A model generated the notes under the pieces. It ran no database searches, was not told where the DNA came from, and saw only the letters and a program-made list of their open reading frames with translations. This document shows, one piece after another, positions 41,557 through 50,344 of a stretch of DNA of 64,000 nucleotides. Made by a program: the position numbers and the translations under genes. The first letter of the stretch is position 1; each line of letters begins with the position of its first letter. Origin of the DNA: Mucilaginibacter tundrae (GTDB lineage Bacteria > Bacteroidota > Bacteroidia > Sphingobacteriales > Sphingobacteriaceae); contig NZ_JACCBZ010000006.1 in NCBI RefSeq assembly GCF_013408825.1, positions 310,001 through 374,000 on the forward strand. Direction: 5' to 3'.

Positions 41557-41664
41557 ATGAGCATACAAAAGCACTTTTATTTTTCCCTTGGCCTCACTTC
41601 AATGAGTGATGCTTCATCGTTCAGGGATGCTATGCTCAGTTCTATCGTACTGGCGCAGTACTAA
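41557..41664 (+). CDS. Small leader ORF of 35 residues upstream of hmgA
   Basis: ATG at 41557 opens a 35-codon frame that starts MSIQKHFYFSLGLTSM and ends LAQY. It starts within about 10 bases of the predicted transcription start, so it may be translated from a nearly leaderless mRNA. It carries HFYF near its start and ends in Tyr, which is suggestive for a leader controlling tyrosine breakdown. Coding status is unproven. Confidence 0.35.
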   Translation: MSIQKHFYFSLGLTSMSDASSFRDAMLSSIVLAQY

Positions 41665-41783
41665 TTACCTCTTTTCAGGAATATAAATTTTCATTGCCGG
41701 ATTGATCCGTCGCATTCCTGCTATTCCCTGCTTTTTTAAACTTTAAAGTTTGTAAACTGTTAATAATAAACCAATTATTAATT

Positions 41784-42941
41784 ATGCCTATCTACCATAC
41801 ATTAGGAAAAATTCCGCCAAAGCGGCATACGCAGTTCCGTAAGCCCGATGGAACTTTATACGCTGAAGAACTGGTATCAACCGAAGGGTTCTCCAGCTTG
41901 TACTCGCTGGTTTATCATGCCTACCCACCAACTATAGTTAAGGAACTGGGCGAGCCGTATTCGGTTGAACCTAAGATAGCCCGTGAAAAGCACCTGAAGC
42001 ACACCAGCCTCATCGGTTTCAACGTAGCGCCCGAGGATGATTACCTGCAAAGCCGTAAACCAATACTGGTTAACAGCGATTTACACATCTCGCTGGCAGC
42101 CCCGCGCAAATCCATGACCGACTATTTCTACAAGAATAGCCAGGCAGATGAAGTGATTTTTATCCACCAGGGATCGGGCACATTAAAAACGGGATTTGGT
42201 AAGATCAAGTTTACTTATGGTGATTATGTGATCATTCCCCGTGGCACCATTTACCAGTTGGAATTTGATACGCCGAATAATCGTTTGTTCATTGTAGAGA
42301 GTTTTAGCCCTATCCGTCCGCCAAAGCGTTATCGTAATGCGTACGGGCAGCTTATGGAGCATTCGCCTTACTGTGAGCGTGACATCAAGCGCCCAACCGA
42401 TCTGGAAACCCACGATGAGAAAGGCGACTTTAAAGTTTTGATCAAAAAGCAAGGTTTAATATATCCCTATACCTACGGTACACATCCGTTCGATTTTATA
42501 GGTTGGGACGGCTTCCATTACCCATGGGCGTTATCTATACACGATTTTGAGCCGATAACCGGCAGGTTGCATCAACCACCGCCCGTGCACCAAACATTTG
42601 AAGGTAATAACTTCGTGATCTGCTCATTTGTGCCGAGGAAGTTTGATTATCATCCCCTATCAATCCCTGCCCCATACAACCATAGTAATGTGGATAGCGA
42701 TGAGGTTTTATACTATGTTGATGGTGACTTTATGAGCCGTAAACATGTTGTTAAAGGCCAAATCACGCTGCATCCCGGCGGCATACCACATGGACCATCA
42801 CCCGGTTCGGTTGAAAAATCAATAGGCAAGGAATCAACCGAAGAATTAGCGGTGATGATAGATCCGTTCCGGCCACTAATGATCACCGAAGAAGCAATAA
42901 AAATAGAAGACCCTAATTATTATAAAGGCTGGGCTGAGTAA
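41784..42941 (+). CDS. hmgA: Homogentisate 1,2-dioxygenase
   Basis: Fe(II) cupin enzyme that opens the ring of homogentisate to maleylacetoacetate in tyrosine and phenylalanine breakdown; cytoplasmic. 385 residues, slightly shorter than the ~440-residue human or pseudomonad enzymes, as in other Bacteroidota. Family stretches include EVIFIHQGSGTLKTGFGKI, YVIIPRGTIYQLEF, HQTFEGNNFVICSFVPRK and ITLHPGGIPHGPSPGS; the iron ligand HxxxxE-type region lies within the second cupin. Followed by hppD after 18 bases, so the two form an operon. Confidence 0.94.
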   Translation: MPIYHTLGKIPPKRHTQFRKPDGTLYAEELVSTEGFSSLYSLVYHAYPPTIVKELGEPYSVEPKIAREKHLKHTSLIGFNVAPEDDYLQSRKPILVNSDLHISLAAPRKSMTDYFYKNSQADEVIFIHQGSGTLKTGFGKIKFTYGDYVIIPRGTIYQLEFDTPNNRLFIVESFSPIRPPKRYRNAYGQLMEHSPYCERDIKRPTDLETHDEKGDFKVLIKKQGLIYPYTYGTHPFDFIGWDGFHYPWALSIHDFEPITGRLHQPPPVHQTFEGNNFVICSFVPRKFDYHPLSIPAPYNHSNVDSDEVLYYVDGDFMSRKHVVKGQITLHPGGIPHGPSPGSVEKSIGKESTEELAVMIDPFRPLMITEEAIKIEDPNYYKGWAE

Positions 42942-42959
42942 AAAAATTAAAGACAAAAC

Positions 42960-44084
42960 ATGGAAACACAAACATTAGATAAACCAATCCAAACAACAGA
43001 TTTTTTACCTTTAAACGGTACCGATTATGTTGAATTTTATGTTGGCAATGCCAAACAGGCTGCCCATTATTATAAAACCGCTTTCGGCTTTCAGGACCTG
43101 GCTTATTCAGGGCCAGAGACAGGCGTGCGCGATAAAGCTTCGTACGTATTGCAACAAGGTAAGATCCGCCTGATGTTAACTACACCATTGCATTCGGATC
43201 ATCCCATCGCGGAGCATATAAAAAAGCACGGTGATGGTGTAAAAATACTGGCTCTTTGGGTTGATGATGCTTACGATGCATTTCAGCAGACGGTAAGTCG
43301 CGGGGCGCAACCTTATCAAAAACCGCAAACCATAAACGACGAGCACGGCGAAGTACGCACCAGCGGTATTAAGCTTTATGGCGATACTGTACACATGTTC
43401 ATCGAACGTAAAAACTACAACGGATTATTTTTACCCGGTTATAAAAAATTGGAAACACACTACAATCCAACTGATACAGGCCTTTTATATGTAGACCATT
43501 GCGTAGGCAACGTTGGTTGGCATAAAATGAACCAATGGGTTGATTTTTACGCTGATGTAATGGGTTTCAAAAACATTTTAACCTTTGATGATAAAATGAT
43601 CTCTACCGAATATTCAGCTTTGATGAGTAAAGTAATGAGCAACGGAAATGGCTATGTTAAATTCCCAATCAACGAACCTGCTGAAGGCAAAAGGAAATCG
43701 CAGATTGAAGAATATCTTGAGTTTTATGAAGGCGAAGGTGTACAGCACATGGCTTTAGCTACGCACGATATTGTAAAAACTGTAACCGACCTGCAAAGCA
43801 GAGGCGTAGAATTTTTAACAGTGCCTACCTCCTACTATGATGAGTTGACCGATCGTGTTGGCCATATTGATGAGGATTTAGAGCCATTAAAAAAACTGGG
43901 CATCTTAGTTGACCGCGATGACGAAGGTTACTTATTACAAATATTTACCAAACCTGTTGAAGATAGGCCAACTTTATTCTTCGAGATCATTCAGCGTAAA
44001 GGCGCCAAATCATTTGGCGCTGGCAACTTCAAGGCACTATTTGAAGCTATTGAACGCGAGCAGGATTTAAGAGGGAATTTATAA
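42960..44084 (+). CDS. hppD: 4-Hydroxyphenylpyruvate dioxygenase
   Basis: Converts 4-hydroxyphenylpyruvate to homogentisate, the substrate of the enzyme encoded upstream. 374 residues with two vicinal-oxygen-chelate (glyoxalase-type) domains. Iron-ligand regions are seen at YVDHCVGNV (His), GEGVQHMALATHDI (His), and the late Glu in LFFEIIQRKG. The C-terminal helix GAGNFKALFEAIEREQ is typical. The operon ends with a strong terminator. Confidence 0.95.
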   Translation: METQTLDKPIQTTDFLPLNGTDYVEFYVGNAKQAAHYYKTAFGFQDLAYSGPETGVRDKASYVLQQGKIRLMLTTPLHSDHPIAEHIKKHGDGVKILALWVDDAYDAFQQTVSRGAQPYQKPQTINDEHGEVRTSGIKLYGDTVHMFIERKNYNGLFLPGYKKLETHYNPTDTGLLYVDHCVGNVGWHKMNQWVDFYADVMGFKNILTFDDKMISTEYSALMSKVMSNGNGYVKFPINEPAEGKRKSQIEEYLEFYEGEGVQHMALATHDIVKTVTDLQSRGVEFLTVPTSYYDELTDRVGHIDEDLEPLKKLGILVDRDDEGYLLQIFTKPVEDRPTLFFEIIQRKGAKSFGAGNFKALFEAIEREQDLRGNL

Positions 44085-44111
44085 TTGAACAGTTCACAAT
44101 TTATATAAAGG

Positions 44112-44146
44112 AAAGCCCCGACTTCCGGTAGGGGCTTTTCTTTTTT
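44112..44146 (+). terminator. Rho-independent terminator of hmgA-hppD
   Basis: AAAGCCCC (44112-44119) and GGGGCTTT (44131-44138), then a T-rich run. It lies 28 bases after the hppD stop. Confidence 0.85.
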
Positions 44147-44182
44147 CATTGATGATCTAACTAATAATGCTTTTATTTTTCT

Positions 44183-44210
44183 TGGATCTTGACTCATGAT
44201 TCTTGACTCT
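44183..44210. repeat. TCAAGA-type intergenic repeat
   Basis: On the minus strand it reads GAGTCAAGAATCATGAGTC and then AAGATCC. It is the same family as the in-frame insert at 45176-45208 in leuS and as 16280 and 57312. It lies in the spacer before leuS. Confidence 0.6.
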
Positions 44211-44296
44211 CCCGCGTTCCGCCAACTAATCATCAATTAACTATCAAACTCATAGGGATTTTACTAATTTCGCTACCTCATACGCTTAATTATAAA

Positions 44297-47200
44297 ATGG
44301 ACTATCAATTTAAAGATATAGAGCAAAAGTGGCAGCAATTTTGGGCCGATCATCAAACTTTTAAAGCTGAGGATAATAGCACTAAACCCAAATATTATGT
44401 GCTGGATATGTTCCCGTACCCATCAGGCGCAGGGCTGCATGTTGGACACCCGCTGGGCTATATCGCTTCTGATATTTTTGCGAGATATAAACGTTTAAAA
44501 GGCTTTAATGTGCTACACCCGATGGGTTACGACTCATTTGGTTTGCCTGCTGAGCAGTATGCTATACAAACGGGTCAGCACCCTGCTATCACTACCGAAA
44601 CTAATATTGCTACTTACCGCCGCCAGTTAGATCAGATCGGATTTTCATTCGACTGGAGTCGTGAAGTACGCACCAGTTCGCCCGATTATTACAAGTGGAC
44701 ACAGTGGATATTTATGCAACTGTTCAATTCATGGTATAACAAAGCCATTGAGAAAGCAGAGCCAATAAGCGTATTGGTTAAGCACTTTGAAGAGCATGGT
44801 TCGACAGGCATAAATGCCGTTTGTGATGAAGAAATTTTAAGCTTTAATGCTGATGAATGGAAGGCGATGAGCCATGACGAACAGCAAGCCGAACTATTGA
44901 AATACCGCCTGACTTACCTGCGTGAAAGCACTGTAAACTGGTGCCCGGCTTTAGGTACTGTATTGGCGAACGACGAGGTGAAAGACGGCTTCAGCGAGCG
45001 CGGCGGTTACCCCGTTGAACAAAAGAAAATGATGCAGTGGAGCATGCGCATAGCAGCCTATGCCGAACGCCTTTTACAAGGCTTGGATACCATTGACTGG
45101 CCCGAACCTTTAAAAGAAATGCAAAGGAACTGGATTGGTAAAAGTACCGGGGCTTCGGTTAGGTTCCCGATTGAGAATCAAGAATCAAGAGTTAAGAGTC
45201 AAGAATATATTGAAGTTTTCACTACCCGTGTTGATACTATTTTTGGAGTAACATTTGTTGTGTTAGCTCCTGAACATGAATTGGTGAAGGAATTAACAAC
45301 ACCGGAGCAAAAAGGCGCGATTGAAGCCTATATCACCCAAACAAAAAAGAAATCGGAGCTGGACAGGATGGCGGATACAAAAACGGTATCGGGCGCATTT
45401 ACCGGCAGCTATGTACTGAATCCTCTCAATGGCGAAAAGGTGCAGATATGGATTGCCGATTATGTGTTGGCTGGCTACGGTACTGGCGCGGTTATGGCTG
45501 TGCCAAGTGGCGATCAGCGTGATTATTTATTCGCAAAGCATTTTAATTTGCCGATAGTACCGATCATGGACATCCAGCAAATAGAAACCGAAGCCGACCC
45601 AACCAAGGATGGCCGGTATATTAATTCGGATTTTATAAATGGATTGTTTTATAACGAAGCCGTTAAATCTGTTGTGGCTAAATTGGAAGAGATCGGCGCG
45701 GGAAAGGCAAAAGTGAACTTCAGGATGCGCGATGCCATATTTGGACGCCAGCGCTATTGGGGAGAACCGGTACCGGTTTATTTTAAGGATGGATTGCCTT
45801 ATTTGATTGAAGAAAGTGAATTGCCTTTGGTATTGCCGGAGGTTGATAAATATTTACCTACAGAAAGCGGTGAGCCACCTTTGGGGAGAGCAGAGAACTG
45901 GTTATACAAACAAGCCCCCTCTAAATCTCCCCCAGAAGGGGAGACTTCCTCCTCGCACATGGCCGGAAGCTACAGAGAAACAGCAGATCCTGTATATTAT
46001 GAACAGTTAAAGGATTTTAGCAGAGATAATAGAAATCAACCAACAGAAGCGGAAAATATTTTGTGGCAATTGTTGAGAAACGAACAAACAGGTTTTAAAA
46101 TAAGAAGACAACATGCCATTGGTCAATATATAGCTGATTTTGTTTCCTTACAGAAAGGATTGATTATTGAATTAGATGGTCATCACCACAAACTAAATAA
46201 AGAAGCTGATGATGCAAGGACAGAGGTGCTTAATCATTTAGGATTTGACGTAATCAGATTTATAAATGATGAGGTATTAAGTAATCCGCAAAAAGTAGCT
46301 AACGATATTAAACAAAAATTGCAAGTTATACCCGATAGAAAAAAAGTCTCCCCTGCCGGGGGAGATTTAGAGGGGGCTTATGCTTATGAACTATCCACTA
46401 TGCCGGGTTGGGCTGGCTCAAGCTGGTATTGGTACCGCTACATGGATGCGCATAATGACCATGAATTCGCATCCAAAAAAGCAGTAGAATACTGGAAAGA
46501 TGTGGACTTGTACATCGGTGGCAGCGAACACGCTACCGGGCACTTGCTGTACAGCCGTTTCTGGAATAAGTTTATGAAGGATATGAGCCTGGTAGTTGAG
46601 GAAGAGCCTTTCAAAAAGCTGATCAATCAGGGGATGATACAGGGCAGGAGTAATTTTGTGTATCGATTGGTTGATGAAGAAGGCAGAGGTACAAACACCT
46701 TTGTTTCGCATGGATTAATTAAAGAATACAAAACATCACCGTTACATGTGGATGTGAATATCGTAGATAATGATATATTGAATATCCAAAGGTTTAAGGA
46801 ATGGCGTGAAGAATACGCCGATGCTGAATTTGTATTAGAAGGTGGTAAATATATCTGTGGACACGAAGTTGAAAAAATGTCTAAATCCAAATTCAACGTG
46901 GTTAACCCGGATGATTTGATCGCGCGTTATGGCGCGGATACTTTGAGGATGTACGAAATGTTTTTAGGCCCGCTGGAGCAAAGTAAACCGTGGAATACGA
47001 ATGGTATTGAGGGCGTATTTAAATTCCTGCGTAAATTCTGGCGATTGTTCCATAATGAGCAATGGGTATTTACAGTATCAAATGCTGAGCCATCAAAAGC
47101 CGAATTAAAATCACTGCATAAAATCATCCGTAAGGTTGAAGAAGATGTAGAGCGCTTCTCGTTCAACACCTCAGTTTCCAGCTTTATGATAGCGGTCAAT

Positions 47201-47560
47201 GAGTTGACTGACCTGAAATGTAATAACAAGTCGATTTTGCAGGATATGGTGATTGTCTTATCATCCTATGCGCCGCACATGTGCGAGGAGTTATGGACTT
47301 TGTTAGGTAACGAAGCCGGTACGCTGTCTTATGCAACCTACCCTAAATTTAATGGCACTTATTTGATTGAGGATGAGTTCGCCTACCCTATTTCTATCAA
47401 TGGCAAAACTAAAATGAACCTAAGTATCTCGTTAAGCCTTGATGCGTCAGCTACCGAGGCTGTGGTTTTGGCTAATGCTGATGTGTTGCGATACCTGGAT
47501 GGCAAATCGCCTAAAAAAGTTATTGTGGTAAAGGGCAGGATCGTGAATATGGTGGTGTAA
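44297..47560 (+). CDS. leuS: Leucyl-tRNA synthetase carrying an in-frame DUF559 element
   Basis: Class I synthetase that charges tRNA(Leu). 1087 residues, against about 930 without the insert. HVGH (the HIGH motif) is at residues 48-51 and KMSKS at 860-864; the editing domain is in between (residues about 240-450, with [18 protein letters not shown]). From residue 539 to 694 the protein is interrupted by a DUF559 domain flanked by terminal-repeat peptides (SPPEGE and [10 protein letters not shown]). Before it is RAENWLYK, and after it [20 protein letters not shown] resumes the catalytic fold. A second, smaller insert ([10 protein letters not shown]) is at residues about 295-304. There is no frameshift or stop, and no other leuS in the window. 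Confidence 0.93.
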   Translation: MDYQFKDIEQKWQQFWADHQTFKAEDNSTKPKYYVLDMFPYPSGAGLHVGHPLGYIASDIFARYKRLKGFNVLHPMGYDSFGLPAEQYAIQTGQHPAITTETNIATYRRQLDQIGFSFDWSREVRTSSPDYYKWTQWIFMQLFNSWYNKAIEKAEPISVLVKHFEEHGSTGINAVCDEEILSFNADEWKAMSHDEQQAELLKYRLTYLRESTVNWCPALGTVLANDEVKDGFSERGGYPVEQKKMMQWSMRIAAYAERLLQGLDTIDWPEPLKEMQRNWIGKSTGASVRFPIENQESRVKSQEYIEVFTTRVDTIFGVTFVVLAPEHELVKELTTPEQKGAIEAYITQTKKKSELDRMADTKTVSGAFTGSYVLNPLNGEKVQIWIADYVLAGYGTGAVMAVPSGDQRDYLFAKHFNLPIVPIMDIQQIETEADPTKDGRYINSDFINGLFYNEAVKSVVAKLEEIGAGKAKVNFRMRDAIFGRQRYWGEPVPVYFKDGLPYLIEESELPLVLPEVDKYLPTESGEPPLGRAENWLYKQAPSKSPPEGETSSSHMAGSYRETADPVYYEQLKDFSRDNRNQPTEAENILWQLLRNEQTGFKIRRQHAIGQYIADFVSLQKGLIIELDGHHHKLNKEADDARTEVLNHLGFDVIRFINDEVLSNPQKVANDIKQKLQVIPDRKKVSPAGGDLEGAYAYELSTMPGWAGSSWYWYRYMDAHNDHEFASKKAVEYWKDVDLYIGGSEHATGHLLYSRFWNKFMKDMSLVVEEEPFKKLINQGMIQGRSNFVYRLVDEEGRGTNTFVSHGLIKEYKTSPLHVDVNIVDNDILNIQRFKEWREEYADAEFVLEGGKYICGHEVEKMSKSKFNVVNPDDLIARYGADTLRMYEMFLGPLEQSKPWNTNGIEGVFKFLRKFWRLFHNEQWVFTVSNAEPSKAELKSLHKIIRKVEEDVERFSFNTSVSSFMIAVNELTDLKCNNKSILQDMVIVLSSYAPHMCEELWTLLGNEAGTLSYATYPKFNGTYLIEDEFAYPISINGKTKMNLSISLSLDASATEAVVLANADVLRYLDGKSPKKVIVVKGRIVNMVV
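45176..45208. repeat. Repeat-derived in-frame insert in leuS
   Basis: A run of TCAAGA/TTAAGA units inside the leuS coding frame, translated as [10 protein letters not shown]. The same unit makes up intergenic repeats at 16280, 44183 and 57312. It lies in a loop of the editing-domain entry, between VRFPIE and [10 protein letters not shown]. Confidence 0.65.
45912..46379 (+). mobile_element. DUF559 nuclease element inserted in frame in leuS
   Basis: 468 bp, an exact multiple of three. The 22 bases at 45912-45933 (AAGCCCCCTCTAAATCTCCC, then CC) are a perfect reverse complement of 46358-46379. The repeat continues inward for about 14 bases (AGAAGGGGAGACTT against GGCAGGGGAGACTT), giving ~36-bp ends. 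The frame inside starts at an internal ATG (45959) and encodes [20 protein letters not shown], then [20 protein letters not shown] and [11 protein letters not shown]: a DUF559/VSR-like endonuclease fold with its Asp (ADF) and ExD (ELD) residues present. Both ends read through without stops. No target duplication was seen. Confidence 0.85.
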
Positions 47561-47666
47561 CCACTTGTACCTTAAAGTAAAATGTCATTGCAGTAATGAT
47601 CGGTTAATTCGGCAACAGAATTACTAAACACTTACAGCAATGGCTTTTTTTATTTTAAATCTCTTA

Positions 47667-47691
47667 GTGTAACATTTACAATATGTTACAC
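47667..47691. promoter_or_regulatory. Palindrome upstream of the TonB-dependent receptor
   Basis: GTGTAACAT (47667-47675) and ATGTTACAC (47683-47691) are 9-base mirror arms with a 7-base spacer. It lies 10 bases before the receptor's -7 element, over the -33 region, as a repressor site would. Confidence 0.5.
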
Positions 47692-47701
47692 TTTAATTAA
47701 T

Positions 47702-47709
47702 TATTTTTG
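47702..47709 (+). promoter_or_regulatory. -7 element of the TonB-dependent receptor
   Basis: TATTTTTG matches TAnnTTTG, 58 bases before the ATG. There is no perfect TTG at the -33 distance; the palindrome at 47667-47691 covers that place. Confidence 0.45.
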
Positions 47710-47767
47710 GCAAATTAATTGTAACAATTCAGGTATTTTCGCCTCCAATTTCCAAAAGCATCAAAAA

Positions 47768-50281
47768 ATGAAACGTTTTTACATATTAGTTCTATTATTA
47801 GGCTCCATGCTGTCGGCGAAAGCACAGTTTGGCGGGTCTACAATTACAGGTAAAATATCCGGTACGGTTATCGACTCGGTTACTAAAAAACCTGTTCAAT
47901 ATGCCAGTGTGGCCATCTACCTAAGCAGCGGAAAAACCCCGCTTAATGGCATGCTGACTGATGCTAATGGTGGTTTTAAAATTTACAACATCCACCCGGG
48001 CAGTTATAAAGTTACCATTACATTTGTTGGTGGCTATAAAACTAAAACCATAAACCCGGTTGTTACAAGCGGTTCAAAACCCGACGCTAATTTGGGTAAT
48101 ATTAAAATAAGGCCTGATAATGGCGACCTTGGCGAAGTTTCAATTACTGCAAAAGCGCCACTTATTGAAAACCATATTGATAAGATAGTTTACAACGCCG
48201 AAAAAGATATTACCAACGTTGGCGGCAATGCGAGCGATGTATTACAGAAAGTACCATTGGTAGCAGTGGACATTAATGGTAACGTTTCTTTACGTGGTGA
48301 TGCTAATGTTAAGGTTTTGATCAACGGTAAACCATCCGGCGCTATGTCGGCCAGTTTATCTGATGTATTAAAAACCATTCCTGCCGATCAGATCAAGAGT
48401 ATCGAGGTTATAACCTCGCCATCTGCAAAATATGACGCGGAAGGTTCAGCGGGTATTATCAATATCATTACCAAGCAAAAAAATGCTTCAGGTTTAAGTG
48501 GTTCGGTTAGCGGCGGTATAGGTACACGCCAAAACAATGGTAACTTTAACTTAAACTACAATAAAAACAGGTTCAGCATTTCGGCAAATATTGGTGGTAA
48601 CCTTACCTGGCCACAAACTTCGATCACTAAATTTAGCCAGACTATAACAAGCGATACCTCGCGCAATAGTTTACAATCTACACGTAATAGTACTATTAAA
48701 CGATATGGCACTATTAGTTCTTTAACAGCTGGATATGATATTAATAGCTATAACAGCTTAACTTCTACATTCAGATACAACAGGGGTGGATTTAACCAAA
48801 CCGGGCCTTCAACTACCAGCTCATCTTCAGTGATACATGGTACAACTGTGGATACATCGTTTGCCAGTGAATATCAAAACAATACGATACAACATAACCT
48901 GTTTTATGGTTTTGACTGGAGTTTAGATTATACCCACAAATTCCGCAAAGAAGGAGAAGAACTGGACCTTTCGGCACAATGGAGTCATAGCGCGGTTAAT
49001 ACAGACTACACCAATACTTATGCAGGTGAATCGCCTTATGCAAATCAACGAGGATTAAACGATGGTACCAACAATGAGTATACCTTCCAATTAGATTATA
49101 CATTGCCAATAAGTAAGTTATTAAAATTTGAGGCTGGTGGTAAAACAACCATTAGAAGACTAAATAGTAATTTTGATACCTTTGGTGGCGATAACCTTGA
49201 TGTGTTGGATGCTGCTAACAGTGACTTGTATGATTACAACCAAAATGTATACGCCGGATACTCGGTATTTACATTTACGCTGCCTAAAAACTACACCATA
49301 TTAGCGGGTGGAAGGTTTGAGAACACTACAATTAATGGTGATGCGATTAGCGCGGAGCCGAACCTGCCACCGGTTGATCAAAACTATAATATATTTATCC
49401 CGAGCCTAACTATTCAAAAACAATTTGGTACATCACAAACATTAAAATTAAGTTATAGCAAACGTATTACCCGCCCAAGCTTAACTTATTTGAACCCGTT
49501 TGTTAACATGAGTAACCCACAGAGCGAATCAGCAGGTAACCCGAATTTGAGCCCTGAAATATCACAAACGATTGAGTTGAATTACAATACTTTCATTAAA
49601 TCATCCGTAATTAACTTCTCGGTTTATTACAAACACATCAATGGTTTAATCGAAAGTATATTAACACCAACTACGGTTAATGATTCTACAAAAGGTACGC
49701 TAAGCACCTATCAAAATATAGGTAGCAATAATTCATGGGGATCAAGCTTCTTTGGCTCGATCAACCCTATTAAAATATTAACTATACGTGGAAGTATTAA
49801 CGCTTATACCTATAATCCCGATCCGACAGGTGCATTCGCACAGGATCACAGCGCTGAAGGCACTTATATTCAATACAACGCGTTCGGTATGGCTGAGGTA
49901 GACCTGAAAAGCATAGTAGGCCAGGTTTTCGCGATTGAAAATTCACCACGCCGTACTATTCAAGGTACAAACCCATCGTTCAGCTTGCTAGGCTTCGGTG
50001 TAAGAAAGCAATTTGATAATAAAAAGGCCTCAATTGGTGTTAACGTACTGCAACCATTCAACAAGTATAAATACTTCGATCAAAACATAAGCAGCCCGGG
50101 TTTGGTACAAACCAGCAGCACGGCGTTTCCGTTCCGCTCGGTTGGTTTAACGTTTAGCTACAGCTTTGGTAAAATAACCTTTAGCAATCCTAAAACCAAA
50201 AGCGACAATCCTGACGAAGAAAAACAGGATGACCAAGGTGGGCCGGGTGGCGCACCAGCAGCCGGGGGAAGCTCAAAATAA
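47768..50281 (+). CDS. TonB-dependent outer-membrane receptor with regulatory N-terminus
   Basis: 837 residues. A signal peptide ends near SAKAQ. Residues about 28-120 form a CarboxypepD_reg-like domain (ITGKISGTVIDSVTKKPVQY, GGFKIYNIHPGSYKVTI). A plug domain follows (APLIENHIDKIVYNAEKDI, DVLQKVPLVAVDINGNVSLR), then a long outer-membrane barrel. The C-terminus has a low-complexity tail (DEEKQDDQGGPGGAPAAG), which in this family replaces the usual aromatic barrel end. No SusD partner is adjacent, so it is not a SusC type; the ligand is unknown. Confidence 0.88.
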   Translation: MKRFYILVLLLGSMLSAKAQFGGSTITGKISGTVIDSVTKKPVQYASVAIYLSSGKTPLNGMLTDANGGFKIYNIHPGSYKVTITFVGGYKTKTINPVVTSGSKPDANLGNIKIRPDNGDLGEVSITAKAPLIENHIDKIVYNAEKDITNVGGNASDVLQKVPLVAVDINGNVSLRGDANVKVLINGKPSGAMSASLSDVLKTIPADQIKSIEVITSPSAKYDAEGSAGIINIITKQKNASGLSGSVSGGIGTRQNNGNFNLNYNKNRFSISANIGGNLTWPQTSITKFSQTITSDTSRNSLQSTRNSTIKRYGTISSLTAGYDINSYNSLTSTFRYNRGGFNQTGPSTTSSSSVIHGTTVDTSFASEYQNNTIQHNLFYGFDWSLDYTHKFRKEGEELDLSAQWSHSAVNTDYTNTYAGESPYANQRGLNDGTNNEYTFQLDYTLPISKLLKFEAGGKTTIRRLNSNFDTFGGDNLDVLDAANSDLYDYNQNVYAGYSVFTFTLPKNYTILAGGRFENTTINGDAISAEPNLPPVDQNYNIFIPSLTIQKQFGTSQTLKLSYSKRITRPSLTYLNPFVNMSNPQSESAGNPNLSPEISQTIELNYNTFIKSSVINFSVYYKHINGLIESILTPTTVNDSTKGTLSTYQNIGSNNSWGSSFFGSINPIKILTIRGSINAYTYNPDPTGAFAQDHSAEGTYIQYNAFGMAEVDLKSIVGQVFAIENSPRRTIQGTNPSFSLLGFGVRKQFDNKKASIGVNVLQPFNKYKYFDQNISSPGLVQTSSTAFPFRSVGLTFSYSFGKITFSNPKTKSDNPDEEKQDDQGGPGGAPAAGGSSK

Positions 50282-50303
50282 TATAACAGCAATTGTATAA
50301 ATT

Positions 50304-50337
50304 AAAAAGACCCTTGTTTTATAAGGGTCTTTTTTTT
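50304..50337. terminator. Bidirectional terminator between the receptor and the MutS-like gene
   Basis: AAAAAGACCCTT (50304-50315) and AAGGGTCTTTTT (50323-50334) are flanked by A- and T-runs between convergent genes ending at 50281 and 50345. Confidence 0.85.
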
Positions 50338-50344
50338 GTGAAAA

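Larger units (their letters stand above)
41026..41783. other. Long intergenic regulatory region of the tyrosine genes
   Basis: 758 bases between divergent catabolic genes. From left to right it holds a GGTTGATTAGGTTGA repeat fragment (about 41080), a paired palindrome (41111-41247), an AT-rich stretch bounded by TGGAACAAAA (41274-41283) and its mirror TTTTGTTCCA (41471-41480), GTGTACC/GGTACAC sites (41454-41460 and 41491-41497), a good promoter (41515-41545), a small ORF (41557-41664), and AAACTTTAAAGTTT near 41740. Confidence 0.6.

Noticed and set aside
45912..46379. Insert in leuS considered as an intein
   Set aside because: No Hint-type motifs: no Cys or Ser at the first position of the insert, no terminal HN followed by Cys/Ser/Thr. 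The domain is DUF559-like and its ends are DNA inverted repeats, so splicing at the protein level is not supported.
44297..47560. leuS considered as a broken pseudogene
   Set aside because: The frame is open over 1087 codons, both signature motifs are intact, and the insert is an exact multiple of three.
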